64,000 nucleotides of DNA from NCBI GenBank assembly GCA_009845425.1, contig VXZQ01000001.1, forward strand, positions 382,363 to 446,362, given 5' to 3'. The stretch's first letter is position 1, and every line of letters starts with the position of its first letter. Positions 1 to 9,414 of the stretch are shown in pieces. The notes under the pieces are model-generated. The model made no database searches, had not been told where the DNA came from, and saw only the letters and a list, made by a program, of their open reading frames with translations. The position numbers and the translations under genes are program-made. This DNA comes from Holophagales bacterium. Lineage in GTDB: Bacteria > Acidobacteriota > Thermoanaerobaculia > Multivoradales > Multivoraceae.

Positions 1-3000
1 AGATGGGAGTGGACGCGGTCGTGGAGATTGGCCCCCACGCCGTGCTGGGCCCCGTGGTCTCGATGATCTGGCCCGCGTCCGCGCCTGCGGGATCCCCGTC
101 GGTTGTCGCCAGTCTGCAGCGTCCGCCCCGCGACGCCGAGGAGCCGCCCATCGACACCAGCGGCGGCTTCACCGAGGCCGTTGCCGGCGCCTGGGAGGCG
201 GGCCTCGACATCGAGTTCGAGGGTCTGTTCGCCGGCGAGGAGCGGAGCCGGATCACCCTGCCGGGCTATCCGTTCCAGCGGATCCAGCACTGGGTCCGGA
301 CATCGAAGCGGCGCCACAAGGACGACGGACATCCGCTGCTCGGCGTCCGGCACGAGTCGCCCCGCGGCGAGGTCATGTTCGAGACGGAGGTGTTCGCCTC
401 CGATCCCGCGTGGCTGCTGGATCACCTGGTGTACGAGCAGGTCGTCGTCCCCGGCGGGCTCCACGGCGGCATGGCGGTCTCGGTGGCGCTGAGCCATGGC
501 GACGGCCCGGCGGTCGTGGACGAACTGCAGATCTACAGCCCGCTGATGCTCGACGAGGAGGATCCCGAAAGCGGAGCGGGCGGCGGAGGCCGCACCCTGC
601 AGTTCGTTCTGGACGGCTCGGACGACCTCGCGGAACGGCCCTTCGAGATCTTCACGAAGGGAGAGGGCGAGGAGGGCTGGACCCTTCACGCCGGCGGTCG
701 ACTCTCCTCGGGAAGGTCGGACGTCGAACCGCTTCCGCCGCTCGACGTGGAAGCGCTCAAGGCCGAGTTGACGCCCCAGGATCCGGTCGAGTTCTACGCG
801 ATGCGGTCCGCGACGGGCATCTACCTCGGCCCGTCGTACCACACAATCGAATCCGCCTGGGCAAGGGAAGGAGAGTCCCTGGCAACGCTCGCCCTCAACG
901 ACTCGGTCGACGCGACGGGGATGGAACTGCATCCCCTGCTGCTGGACGGCTGTTTCCAGGTTCTGTCGCTGGCCCGGCACCACACCGTTGCCGAGCAGGG
1001 GGCGGTGTACATGCCGTTCGGCTGGCAGAGGCTGTGGGTAGCGGGACCGATGCCGAGCAGGCTTCTCTGCCACGCGACCGTGAGGACGTCCGGCGAGCGG
1101 AGCGGAGCGGACGCCGCGTCGTCCGAGCCGCCCGAGGTCGTGACGGGGGACGTCCGGTTCTACTCAACGGACGGCGCGCCTCTCGGCGGCCTGTTCGGCT
1201 TCACCGTCAAGCGAGCCACCCGCGGCGCCCTCCTCTCGGCCAGGGCAGGGATGAAGGACCTGTTGTACGAGGTCGCCTGGCGCGAACAGCCGCTGGACGG
1301 AAGCGTGCCGGCCGCGGACTTCCTGGCCAGCCCGGCGACGGTCGCCGGCCAGTCGCGCACTCTGGCCGAGCACCTGGCGGAGCGCGATGTCGATGCGGCG
1401 GACCGGGTCACCCTGCTCCGTGACCTCGAGCGGCTGTCCCAGGCCTACGTCCTCTCGGCGCTCGAGGGAATGGGGTGGCAGCGCTGGGCCGCGGCGGAGG
1501 TCTCGGCCGAGGATCTCCGCCGCGAACTGAACGTCGTCGACGAGCACCGGCGCCTGTTCCACCGGCTCCTGGCCATCCTGTCCGAGGCGGGCATCCTGAG
1601 CCCCTCCGACGGGGGCTACGTCGTAGCGGCCGGAGCGGACGCCCCGCTCCCCGACGAAGCCCTGGCGGACCCCGAACGTCTCGCCGAGAAGCTTCGGGTC
1701 AAGCACCCCCACGGCTCCAACGAGCTCGGTCTGCTCTGCCGCTGCGGCCCGGCTCTTGCCGACGTGCTCCAGGGCAGCACGGACCCGATGACGCTGATGT
1801 TCAGCGACGAAGGGCCCGGCGCGGCGGGCGTGTACCTCCAGGCGCCGGCCAACCGCTCCGCGAACCGGATGCTCGGAGACGCGGTCGAGGCGGCCGTCGC
1901 GGGCCTGCCGGAGGACCGCCGGCTGCGGATACTGGAAGTCGGGGCGGGGACCGGGTCCGCCACCGAGGCGGTTCTCCCGCGTCTGCCTTCGGACAGGGTC
2001 GACTACACCTTCACCGACATCTCGGCAGGCTTCTTCTCGCAGGCCGAAGAACGCTTCGCCGCGACCGGCGCGCCGATCGAGTACCGGCGCCTGGACATCG
2101 AGGCGGATCCGGCGGCACAGGGCTTCGACGCTCACGCTTACGACCTGGTCATCGCAGCGAACGTGCTCCACGCAACCCGGGACCTGGGCGAGACGCTGTC
2201 CCACTGCCGCCATATGCTCGCCCCGTCGGGTCAACTGGTCGCCCTCGAAGGTCTGCGCCACCGCACCTGGCAGGACCTGACCTTCGGGCTCCTGGACGGA
2301 TGGTGGCGCTTCGCCGACACCTATCGGGCGGAGCATGCCTTCGCCAGACCGCCCGAATGGCGCAGCGCACTGGGCGACGCCGGCTTCTCGGACGTGGAGT
2401 TCCTGGGAACCCACGATCCGGATACCGACGAACACCTCGGTTCGAGCGTCATCCTCGCCCGGGGACCGGCCGATGTCGCCCCAGCGCCAGGCGCCTGGGT
2501 CCTTGCGGCGGACGGCGCCGGCACGGCGGAGCAACTCGCCGTCGAGCTGGCCGCCCGCAACCAGACGGTCCTTCTGGTCCGCGCGGAACGCGCTTCCGGC
2601 GGTTCCTTGCCCGAAGTTCCGGGCGTCACGACGGCTACCCTCGAGCCGTCGGACCGCGAAGCCTGGCGATCGCTGCTGGAGGGACTGCCCGAGGAACCGC
2701 CTCTCCGGGGCGTCGTCCACCTCAACGCCCTGGATGGACACGGAACGTCGGCGACCACGGAGGAGATGGCGGAGGACGTAACCCATGCCGCGTCCACGGC
2801 GCTGGCTCTCGCGCAGGGCGTCATCGACGCCGGCGTCGGCCCGACCGAAGGCGTCTGGTTCGTGACGCGCGGCGCACTGGTCCTCGAGCCCGACCTGCTG
2901 GGAAGAACGTCCGGCGAACTCGCCGGCGCCACCCTCTGGGGTTTCGGCAAGACGATGTCCTGGGAGGCGTCCCACCTTCAGCCCAGACTGATCGACCTCG

Positions 3001-3935
3001 ACCCCTCCCTCGAAGAGCCGGCGACCGCGGAACTCGCTCAGGAACTCCTCTTCGCCGATTCCGAGACCCTCATCGCCCACCGGGGAGGCGTCCGTAGGGC
3101 CGCGCGCCTGATCCGGCCCGGCGCCGACGACCCGCGTCTCGCCCTGCCGGAGGACCCCGACTGGGTCGTCGGCCCAGAGGATCCAGAGGCCGGTCTGACC
3201 ACCCTCCGGGCGAAGCCCCGGCCTCGGCCGGCTCTCGCACCCGGCGAGGTCCGGGTCGCCGTCGAGGCGATGGGTCTCAACTTCGTCGACGCGCTGATGA
3301 GCATCGGCGCGGTGTCCACCGGAGGCGAGATCGGCCGTGAACTGGTCGGCCGCGTGCTGGAGACCGGCGAAGAAGTCGAAGGCCTCGCGGCCGGCGACCT
3401 GGTGGCCGGGATGGGATTCGGCTCGTTCACCCCGGAGATCGTCACCAACGCGGCGCTCGTCGCGCCCCGCTCCCGCCGGCTTCTCCACGTCCGCCCTCGC
3501 GACCGTGCCCATCTGCTTCGTCACCGCCGATCTCGCGTTCCGGACGGCGGATCTTCAGGCCGGCGAACGCGTGCTGGTCCACGCCGGGGCCGGCGGCGTC
3601 GGCCTTGCCGCGATTCAACTGGCTCAGGCCGCCGGCGCCGAGGTCTTCGCCACCGCCAGCGCCGCCAAGCAGTCCTTCCTTCGGTCCCTCGGCGTGGCGC
3701 ACGTGTTCGACAGCCGGGAGACCGCGTTCGGCGACGAGATCCTGCGGGCGACGGACGGCGAGGGCGTCCATGTCGTGTTGAACAGCCTGACCAGCGAGGG
3801 CTTCATCGAAGCAAGCCTCGCCTGCCTGGGTCCCGGCGGCCGCTTCGTCGAGATCGGGAAACGGGGCATCTGGAGCGAACAGGAGATGTCGGCGTCGCGT
3901 CCCGACGTCGCGTACTCCGTCCTCGACGTGGATGA
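1..3935 (+). CDS. Type I polyketide synthase, upstream fragment (AT end, DH, C-MT, ER start), frameshifted
   Basis: The 5' end lies outside the window: the reading frame enters inside an acyltransferase (EIGPHAVLG is the AT C-terminal signature) followed by the post-AT linker LPGYPFQRIQHW. A dehydratase follows at residues about 108-410, with catalytic His141 (HxxxxxxxxP form; the usual Gly of HxxxGxxxxP is Glu) and Asp315 (DGCFQ). A C-methyltransferase occupies about 440-820, with the SAM motif ILEVGAGTG near residue 643. A KR structural half (about 830-1040) and the N-terminal half of an enoylreductase come next. Sense is lost after VTNAALVAP (about nt 3464). The rest of this frame to its stop at 3935 is not protein-like, and the ER continues one base later in the next entry. 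Domain order is that of a highly reducing, C-methylating module. Residue numbers count from nt 3. Confidence 0.9.
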   Translation, partial: MGVDAVVEIGPHAVLGPVVSMIWPASAPAGSPSVVASLQRPPRDAEEPPIDTSGGFTEAVAGAWEAGLDIEFEGLFAGEERSRITLPGYPFQRIQHWVRTSKRRHKDDGHPLLGVRHESPRGEVMFETEVFASDPAWLLDHLVYEQVVVPGGLHGGMAVSVALSHGDGPAVVDELQIYSPLMLDEEDPESGAGGGGRTLQFVLDGSDDLAERPFEIFTKGEGEEGWTLHAGGRLSSGRSDVEPLPPLDVEALKAELTPQDPVEFYAMRSATGIYLGPSYHTIESAWAREGESLATLALNDSVDATGMELHPLLLDGCFQVLSLARHHTVAEQGAVYMPFGWQRLWVAGPMPSRLLCHATVRTSGERSGADAASSEPPEVVTGDVRFYSTDGAPLGGLFGFTVKRATRGALLSARAGMKDLLYEVAWREQPLDGSVPAADFLASPATVAGQSRTLAEHLAERDVDAADRVTLLRDLERLSQAYVLSALEGMGWQRWAAAEVSAEDLRRELNVVDEHRRLFHRLLAILSEAGILSPSDGGYVVAAGADAPLPDEALADPERLAEKLRVKHPHGSNELGLLCRCGPALADVLQGSTDPMTLMFSDEGPGAAGVYLQAPANRSANRMLGDAVEAAVAGLPEDRRLRILEVGAGTGSATEAVLPRLPSDRVDYTFTDISAGFFSQAEERFAATGAPIEYRRLDIEADPAAQGFDAHAYDLVIAANVLHATRDLGETLSHCRHMLAPSGQLVALEGLRHRTWQDLTFGLLDGWWRFADTYRAEHAFARPPEWRSALGDAGFSDVEFLGTHDPDTDEHLGSSVILARGPADVAPAPGAWVLAADGAGTAEQLAVELAARNQTVLLVRAERASGGSLPEVPGVTTATLEPSDREAWRSLLEGLPEEPPLRGVVHLNALDGHGTSATTEEMAEDVTHAASTALALAQGVIDAGVGPTEGVWFVTRGALVLEPDLLGRTSGELAGATLWGFGKTMSWEASHLQPRLIDLDPSLEEPATAELAQELLFADSETLIAHRGGVRRAARLIRPGADDPRLALPEDPDWVVGPEDPEAGLTTLRAKPRPRPALAPGEVRVAVEAMGLNFVDALMSIGAVSTGGEIGRELVGRVLETGEEVEGLAAGDLVAGMGFGSFTPEIVTNAALVAPRSRRLLHVRPRDRAHLLRHRRSRVPDGGSSGRRTRAGPRRGRRRRPCRDSTGSGRRRRGLRHRQRRQAVLPSVPRRGARVRQPGDRVRRRDPAGDGRRGRPCRVEQPDQRGLHRSKPRLPGSRRPLRRDRETGHLERTGDVGVASRRRVLRPRRG

Positions 3936-6900
3936 GCTGAAGCGGACCGATCCGGTGCGCGCCGGCGCTTCCCTCACCCGGATCATGGATCGCCTCGCGG
4001 CCGGCGAGCTGTCGCCTCTGCCGCATACGGTCTGGCCGCTCTGCGAGCTGGAGTCGGCGATGGACGCCATGCGGGCCGCCCGGCACACCGGCAAGAACGT
4101 CCTCCGCATGCCGCCGCTCGCCGGGGGCGGTCTCCGGCCGGACCGTGCCTATCTCGTCACCGGCGGCCTGGGCGGGATCGGCTGCGCGGTCGCCCGCTGG
4201 CTGGCCGAGCAGGGCGCCGGCGCCGTCATTCTCAACGGCCGCCGGGATCCCGATCCGGAGGCCGAGGCGGTCATCCGCGAGCTACGGGAAGCCGGTGCCG
4301 ACGTGCGAGTGGAGATCGCCGACGTCACGGACTTCGCCGCTGTCGACGCGTTGCTCGCCCGCATCGATGAAGGTCCGAAGCCGCTGGGAGGCGTCATCCA
4401 CAGCGTGGGCGTCCTCTCGGACGGCGTCATCGAGAACCAGACCTGGGACCGCTTCGAGCAGGTGTTATGGCCGAAGATCCTCGGCGCCTGGCATCTCCAC
4501 CAAGCCACCAGGACCAGAGAGCTCGACCTGTTCGTCCTGTTCTCCAGCGGGATCGGCGTGGTCGGCAACCCCGGCCAGTCGAATCACTCCGCCGCCAACG
4601 CATTCCTCGATCAGCTCGCCGCCCACCGGCGCGGTCTGGGACTCCCCGGCCAGTCGATCGCCTGGGGCGCCTGGTCGGGCATCGGGGAAGCGGAAGAGCA
4701 GAGGGAGAGAATCAGGAGACGTTTCGACCACACCGCCGCGGAGTGGATCACTCCCGAACAGGGCATCGAGGCGCTCGATCGGCTGGTCCGGCAGGACGTG
4801 ACCGCGCCCATGGTCACCGCGACCGACTGGTCCATCGTCGCCGAAGAGTTCGGGACACCGCCGCCGTTCTTCGACGAGTTGCTGGCGACGAGGAAGGTCC
4901 GGCGCCGGCAGACCGAGGAGCCGGCCGCCGCCAGCGGCCTGATGGCCCAGCTACGGGAGGCGCCGTCGGAAGAGAAACGGAATCTGCTGGAGACCTTCAT
5001 CCAGCAGGAGTTGCAGTCCGTGCTGCACCTCCCGTCGCCGCCCTCGGCGACCGTCGGCTTCTTCGACGTAGGCATGGACTCGCTGATGGCGGTGGAGCTG
5101 CGGAACCGGCTGAACCGCGCCTTCGCCGGCGAGTACACGACGTCCAACACGATCGTCTTCGATTACCCCAGCAGCGCGGAACTCGCTGGCCACCTGGCAG
5201 GCGAGATCGAAAGCCTCACCGGCGCGCCCCGCGTTCCCGAGAAGCCTGTCGCACAGCCCCGCCGTCAGACGACCGAAACGGACCAGGAGGGCATCGCCAT
5301 CGTCGGCATGGCCTGCCGTTTCCCCGGCGCCCCGGATGTGGCGACCTACTGGGAGCAGCTCCTGGCGGGGGCCGATCTGGTCACGGAGGGACGCACCGGG
5401 GTCGACTACTGGCTCGACCGCGTCGGCGATCCCGAGGCCGAGCACCCGGCCTATCGCTGGGGCGGCTACGTCGGCGGTCTCGAACTGTTCGACGCCAGGT
5501 TCTTCGGTCTCCGGCCGATCGCGGCGGAGGCGATGGACCCGCAGCAGCGGATGCTGCTGGAGACGAGCTGGCAGGCCCTGGAAGACGCCGGGATCGATCC
5601 CGAAGGGCTCAGGGGCAGCCGCACCGGCGTCTTCGCCGGCCTGAACGCGAGCGAGTACCGGGATCTGTTGATCGCGAGCGGCTCGGACGGCGGTTCCGTC
5701 GGCACGATGTCCAGCACCACCGTGGGACGGGTCGCCTACACGCTCGGTCTGATGGGCCCTGCCCTGCCCTTCCAGTTGCAGTGCGCGGCGTCGCTCGCGG
5801 CGGTCCACGCCGCGGCCACGGGGCTGGAGCGCGGCGAGGTGGACCTGGCCCTGGCCGGCGGCGTCAATGCGATCTTCTCGCCCAACTTCAGCAAACTCCT
5901 GCTCGAGCACGGCCTGCTGACGTCGACCGGACGTTGCGCCACGTTCGACGCTTCGGCGGAGGGCTACGTTCGCGGCGAGGGCTGCGGCGTCGTCCTCCTC
6001 AAGCGGTTGGGCGAAGCGGTGGCCGCCGGCGATCGAATCTGGGCAGTGATCAGGGGCTCCGCCGTCAACCACAACGGCACCGCCGCGGGAATGACGATGC
6101 CGAGCGGTCCCGCCCAGGAGCAGGTCATCGAGGAGGCGCTGTCCCGCGCCGGCATCGCACCGGCCCATGTCGACTACCTGGAGGCTCACGGCGCCGGATC
6201 GGAGATCGGCGATTCCATCGAGGTGCAGGCCGCGGCCGCCGTCTACGGCCGCGAGCGGGACGCCGAGCGTCCGCTGCTGATCGGGACGGCGAAGACGAAC
6301 ATGGGGCACCTCGAATCGGCCGCGGGCATCGCGGGACTGATCAAGGTCGTTCTCGCCATGCGTCACGGAGTCATTCCGAAACACCTGCACTTCGAGACGC
6401 CGAACCCGGGCGTGGACTGGGACCGCCTGCCCGTGCGGGTCACGTCCGAACGAACGCACTGGCCGCCGGCCAACGGCCGTCCGGCCCGCGCCGGAGTCAG
6501 CGCCTTCGGGTTCTCCGGGACGAACGTGCACGTCGTCGTAGAAGGCTACGCCGCGCCGGACGGTGACTCCGAGCCGGGCGCACGCCAGACCCGCATCCTG
6601 CCGCTCTCCGCGAAGTCGGAAACCGCCCTGCGGTCGCTCGCCGGGCGCTTCCTCGGCTGGGTCGACGGCCACGACGGCGCCCTCGAGTCCGACGGCAGCG
6701 CGGCCGGTCCGCTCCTGTCCGACCTGGCGTGGACCGCCGGCACCGGCCGGAGTCACTTCCCGCACCGCGCCGCGGTCGTGTTCCGGGACGGGGCATCGCT
6801 GGTCGAGAGTCTCCGGGCGCTCTCCGAAACGAACGGCGGGCGGAAACCGCTGGACGCAACGAATGTCGCCTTCGTCTACCCCGGCCGGGACAGCGCCTGG

Positions 6901-7728
6901 CCCGGCATGGGAGAGGCGCTCTACCGGACCGAGCCGGTGATTCGGACGGTACTCGACCGCTGCGACGACGTGCTCCGTGAGCAACGCGGCGAATCGCTCC
7001 TGGACGTCATGTTCGGGCGAACGGACGCCTCGGGCGATCTCGACGATCCGGCCTGGGCCTGTCCGGCCGTCTATGCGCTCGAATGCGCGCTGACCGCCCT
7101 CTGGTCGAGCATCGGGATCCGGCCGAGCGTCGTCGTCGGGTCCGACGCCGGTGAGCTGGCCGCGGCCCACGCCGCCCGGATCTTCAGCCTGGAAGACGGC
7201 CTCCGCCTGGCGGCCGCCGCGGGCGAGTCGGCGGCGGCCGAAGGACCCGTGGTCCTCGAACGCCCTTCCCTCACGATGATCCGCGGCGTTGACGGTCACC
7301 CGCTGGCGGTGGACGACGCACTTGCTGCCTCCTTCTGGCTCCAACGCGACGAGGCGCCCGCCAAACCCGAAGCATGTGCCGCGACTCTGGCGGACCGCGG
7401 AGTCCAGGTCGTGCTGGAGATCGGCCCGCGTCGGTCGGTGGCTCCGGCGATCGCCGACGCGTGGCCGACGTCCGACGCGAAAGCCGCCGGCGACGCGGGA
7501 ACCGACGGCGCCCCGCTAGCGCTGGCGAGCCTGCGGTCGCCGTCCGGCGACGCCGCTGAGCGCCCCGGCGGCGGGTTCCTCGAGGCCGCGGCCGCGGCCT
7601 ACGAGGCCGGACTACCGGTCTCCTTCGCGGGCCTCTTCGCCGGCGAGAATCGCCGCCGGATCTCGCTGCCCGGCTATCCCTTCGAGCGCAGGCGTCACTG
7701 GGTGGACCCTCCCAAGAGCCCGGTCTGA
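3337..7728 (+). CDS. Type I polyketide synthase, downstream fragment (ER, KR, ACP, KS, degenerate AT)
   Basis: Continuation of the same synthase; meaningful protein starts at about nt 3469. The ER NADPH-binding motif (HAGAGGVGLAAIQLA) is near 3580. A KR at about 4135-4700 has the TGGLGGIG motif, but at the catalytic Tyr position it has His (SNHSAAN, codon 4585-4587). An ACP carries GMDSL, with the phosphopantetheine Ser at 5080-5082. The KS at about 5290-6550 has Cys 5782-5784 (QCAAS) and His residues at 6187 (EAHGAGS) and 6307 (NMGH). A final AT-like segment (6865-7460) is only about 190 residues, against about 280-300 expected, and GHSxG reads GSDAG (7138-7152), so the nucleophile is missing. 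The gene stops just after the post-AT linker LPGYPFERRRHW, with no following ACP or thioesterase. A discrete ACP, PPTase and hydrolase are encoded immediately downstream on the other strand. Confidence 0.92.
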   Translation: MNWSAACWRPAKKSKASRPATWWPGWDSARSPRRSSPTRRSSRPAPAGFSTSALATVPICFVTADLAFRTADLQAGERVLVHAGAGGVGLAAIQLAQAAGAEVFATASAAKQSFLRSLGVAHVFDSRETAFGDEILRATDGEGVHVVLNSLTSEGFIEASLACLGPGGRFVEIGKRGIWSEQEMSASRPDVAYSVLDVDELKRTDPVRAGASLTRIMDRLAAGELSPLPHTVWPLCELESAMDAMRAARHTGKNVLRMPPLAGGGLRPDRAYLVTGGLGGIGCAVARWLAEQGAGAVILNGRRDPDPEAEAVIRELREAGADVRVEIADVTDFAAVDALLARIDEGPKPLGGVIHSVGVLSDGVIENQTWDRFEQVLWPKILGAWHLHQATRTRELDLFVLFSSGIGVVGNPGQSNHSAANAFLDQLAAHRRGLGLPGQSIAWGAWSGIGEAEEQRERIRRRFDHTAAEWITPEQGIEALDRLVRQDVTAPMVTATDWSIVAEEFGTPPPFFDELLATRKVRRRQTEEPAAASGLMAQLREAPSEEKRNLLETFIQQELQSVLHLPSPPSATVGFFDVGMDSLMAVELRNRLNRAFAGEYTTSNTIVFDYPSSAELAGHLAGEIESLTGAPRVPEKPVAQPRRQTTETDQEGIAIVGMACRFPGAPDVATYWEQLLAGADLVTEGRTGVDYWLDRVGDPEAEHPAYRWGGYVGGLELFDARFFGLRPIAAEAMDPQQRMLLETSWQALEDAGIDPEGLRGSRTGVFAGLNASEYRDLLIASGSDGGSVGTMSSTTVGRVAYTLGLMGPALPFQLQCAASLAAVHAAATGLERGEVDLALAGGVNAIFSPNFSKLLLEHGLLTSTGRCATFDASAEGYVRGEGCGVVLLKRLGEAVAAGDRIWAVIRGSAVNHNGTAAGMTMPSGPAQEQVIEEALSRAGIAPAHVDYLEAHGAGSEIGDSIEVQAAAAVYGRERDAERPLLIGTAKTNMGHLESAAGIAGLIKVVLAMRHGVIPKHLHFETPNPGVDWDRLPVRVTSERTHWPPANGRPARAGVSAFGFSGTNVHVVVEGYAAPDGDSEPGARQTRILPLSAKSETALRSLAGRFLGWVDGHDGALESDGSAAGPLLSDLAWTAGTGRSHFPHRAAVVFRDGASLVESLRALSETNGGRKPLDATNVAFVYPGRDSAWPGMGEALYRTEPVIRTVLDRCDDVLREQRGESLLDVMFGRTDASGDLDDPAWACPAVYALECALTALWSSIGIRPSVVVGSDAGELAAAHAARIFSLEDGLRLAAAAGESAAAEGPVVLERPSLTMIRGVDGHPLAVDDALAASFWLQRDEAPAKPEACAATLADRGVQVVLEIGPRRSVAPAIADAWPTSDAKAAGDAGTDGAPLALASLRSPSGDAAERPGGGFLEAAAAAYEAGLPVSFAGLFAGENRRRISLPGYPFERRRHWVDPPKSPV
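3465..3468 (+). other. Frameshift site in the PKS enoylreductase
   Basis: Run of four C. Removing one C joins VTNAALVAP directly to APAGFSTSALATVPICF and restores a continuous ER domain across frames 0 and +1. The shift is either a sequencing or assembly error in a short homopolymer or a genuine inactivating mutation. Everything downstream keeps good protein character, which favours an error or a very recent mutation. Confidence 0.85.
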
Positions 7729-8603
7729 ACCAGGAAAGCGCGGAGCATCGCGACGCATTCCGCCGGCTTCTCCAGTTGCAGGAAGTGGCTGGAGTCCGCG
7801 ATGAAGTCGTAGTCCACGTTCCGGATGTGCGCTAGATCGAAGCTCGGCAGGTACGCATACGGCAGGGTCGGATCGGCCCCGATCACCTTCGTCGGGCAGG
7901 AAAGCAGGCTCAGATCCAGCAGCGGGGCAAAGCTCCTAACGTACTCCGAGACCTGCGCCTCGAACTCCCGCGGACAGCGGAGCTCGCGGCCCTCACCGTC
8001 CTCCGCCATCCTGAGGGTGGTTGCTGCGACGAGTTCCCGCACGCCCGGCAGCACCCGGGCATAGACCGGGGAGTACCGGAGAAGGTCCGAGAACTCCTCT
8101 TCGGACTGGAAGTAGGACGCCCTCCGCCGGGTCAGTGCCGTCGCGCGGTCGGCGGCGTCGTCGAACTCCGTCTCACTCGCGGCGGGCTTGCAGAAGGGCG
8201 GATCGAACAGGACCAGAGCCGAGTACGGGTCGGAGAACGAGAGGATGGCGACGATCGTCGTCAGCGAATGGAAGACGCCGACGGTCGGTTTGTCGCCATA
8301 GCGCTCGGCGATGGTCCCGGCTAGGACGTCATGGTCGTGGATCATCGCCGGGATGTTGTGGTCCGTCTGCTCACCGACGGCATTCCAGCCGTGGTTTCTG
8401 ACGTCGTAGACGATCAGGTCGAACTCGTCCGCCAGGCGGGACCAGAAGGGGTAGTAGGCGTCGATGGCGAGGCCGTTGCCGTGACTCAGAACCAGACGCA
8501 ACGGCGCGTCCGGCCGGCCATGCCGTCGTACCGTCGTGACCGTCTCCTCGTCGAGCCGCACCTCGTCCACGGCAAGGGGCGCGGGGACCTCCCAGACAGT
8601 CAA
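7695..8603 (-). CDS. Alpha/beta hydrolase (possible thioesterase-like partner of the PKS)
   Basis: A 302-residue alpha/beta-hydrolase fold protein without signal peptide, so cytoplasmic. Visible elements are the oxyanion region LSHGNGLAID near residue 40, the nucleophile elbow VGVFHSLTT (Ser113, a variant of GxSxG), a late Asp in GADPTLPY and the catalytic His in DSSHFLQLEKP. The start is a TTG 21 bases after the PPTase stop, with only a weak purine-rich stretch upstream, so the exact start is uncertain. The 3' end overlaps the PKS 3' end by 34 bases, tail to tail. As last gene of the ACP-PPTase set it could release or edit acyl chains. That role is inferred from position only; the substrate cannot be read from sequence. 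Confidence 0.85.
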   Translation of the reverse strand: MTVWEVPAPLAVDEVRLDEETVTTVRRHGRPDAPLRLVLSHGNGLAIDAYYPFWSRLADEFDLIVYDVRNHGWNAVGEQTDHNIPAMIHDHDVLAGTIAERYGDKPTVGVFHSLTTIVAILSFSDPYSALVLFDPPFCKPAASETEFDDAADRATALTRRRASYFQSEEEFSDLLRYSPVYARVLPGVRELVAATTLRMAEDGEGRELRCPREFEAQVSEYVRSFAPLLDLSLLSCPTKVIGADPTLPYAYLPSFDLAHIRNVDYDFIADSSHFLQLEKPAECVAMLRAFLVQTGLLGGSTQ

Positions 8604-8624
8604 CGGGCTACCGCTTTCTCTCGC

Positions 8625-9347
8625 CTACGCGAACTGCGGCTCGAGGCTGTCCACGGCGTCCGCCGGCAGGTCCTCGACGGCGAGCGCCGCGGCATAGCGC
8701 CGGTTGCCGAGGTTCTCCAGCCGCCATTGAACGGACGGCGCCACAGGAAGGCGCACGAGACAACGGGTCGCGCCTCGACTCATCGCCGGGGGAATCTCGA
8801 AGCTCGTGGTGTCGATCCTCAGACCGACGCCGGCCGCCTTGACCAGCGCTTCCTTCATGGTCCAGAGGCTGTAGAACAGGTCGGCCTTGCGGCTTCCTCC
8901 GGCGGCTGCGAGTCCCGCCCGTTCCCCGGGCGCGAAGAGGAGGCGGATGTCGTCGTCCATGTCGCGCCGCGCTTTCCGGTCTTCCACATCCACGCCGATG
9001 CGCCCCCGTGGCGCGATCGCGATCAGGCCATGCCGGCCGCTGTGGCTCACGTTGAAGGAGACGGGCGCGGTAAGCCCTTCGACCAGCGCGAACGGCTTGC
9101 CATGATCCGAAGCTACGAAAGAAAGTTCTTCGTTGCCGCAGTCGAGTTCCCGGCAGAGCAGCGCTCGAAGCGACGCGCGGCAGAGAGTGAACTCGCGTCG
9201 CGGCCCCGACCGCGCGAACCGGCGCCGCCGGGCCTGCTCCGGTTCGTCAAGCCATGTCAGGGCCTCTCGCTCCCGGGCCGCAGAAGGACCCAGGTCCACG
9301 TACACGACGGTGACCCGACCGGACCTGTGAATCGTGCGACTCAACAC
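8625..9347 (-). CDS. 4'-phosphopantetheinyl transferase, Sfp type
   Basis: Transfers the phosphopantetheine arm of CoA to carrier-protein serines, here most likely those of the PKS ACP and the adjacent free ACP. The family signature is clear: NVSHS, then GVDVEDRK (Mg-binding Asp/Glu) and WTMKEALVKAAGVGL, the (F/W)xxKEAxxK motif. The two-lobed length of about 240 residues fits the Sfp subgroup rather than the AcpS type. The reading frame is open back into the ACP gene. I chose the GTG at 9347, downstream of the ACP stop; a GTG at 9305 (just before YVDLGP) is an equally possible start. It is co-directional with the ACP upstream and the hydrolase downstream. Confidence 0.9.
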   Translation of the reverse strand: MLSRTIHRSGRVTVVYVDLGPSAAREREALTWLDEPEQARRRRFARSGPRREFTLCRASLRALLCRELDCGNEELSFVASDHGKPFALVEGLTAPVSFNVSHSGRHGLIAIAPRGRIGVDVEDRKARRDMDDDIRLLFAPGERAGLAAAGGSRKADLFYSLWTMKEALVKAAGVGLRIDTTSFEIPPAMSRGATRCLVRLPVAPSVQWRLENLGNRRYAAALAVEDLPADAVDSLEPQFA

Positions 9348-9414
9348 CGGGAAGGACTCGGCGCGGTGCCCGCCTAGAGCCGAGGATCGAGGCAGGCCCC
9401 GCCGCCGGCGGCGC

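Noticed and set aside
1164..3524. Long open frame on the minus strand opposite the PKS
   Set aside because: Composition is Arg/Gly/Asp-rich without domain motifs and it mirrors the codon bias of the plus-strand PKS; a GC-rich shadow.
4951..7344. 797-codon minus-strand open frame
   Set aside because: Antisense to well-defined KR, ACP and KS motifs; no recognisable protein features.
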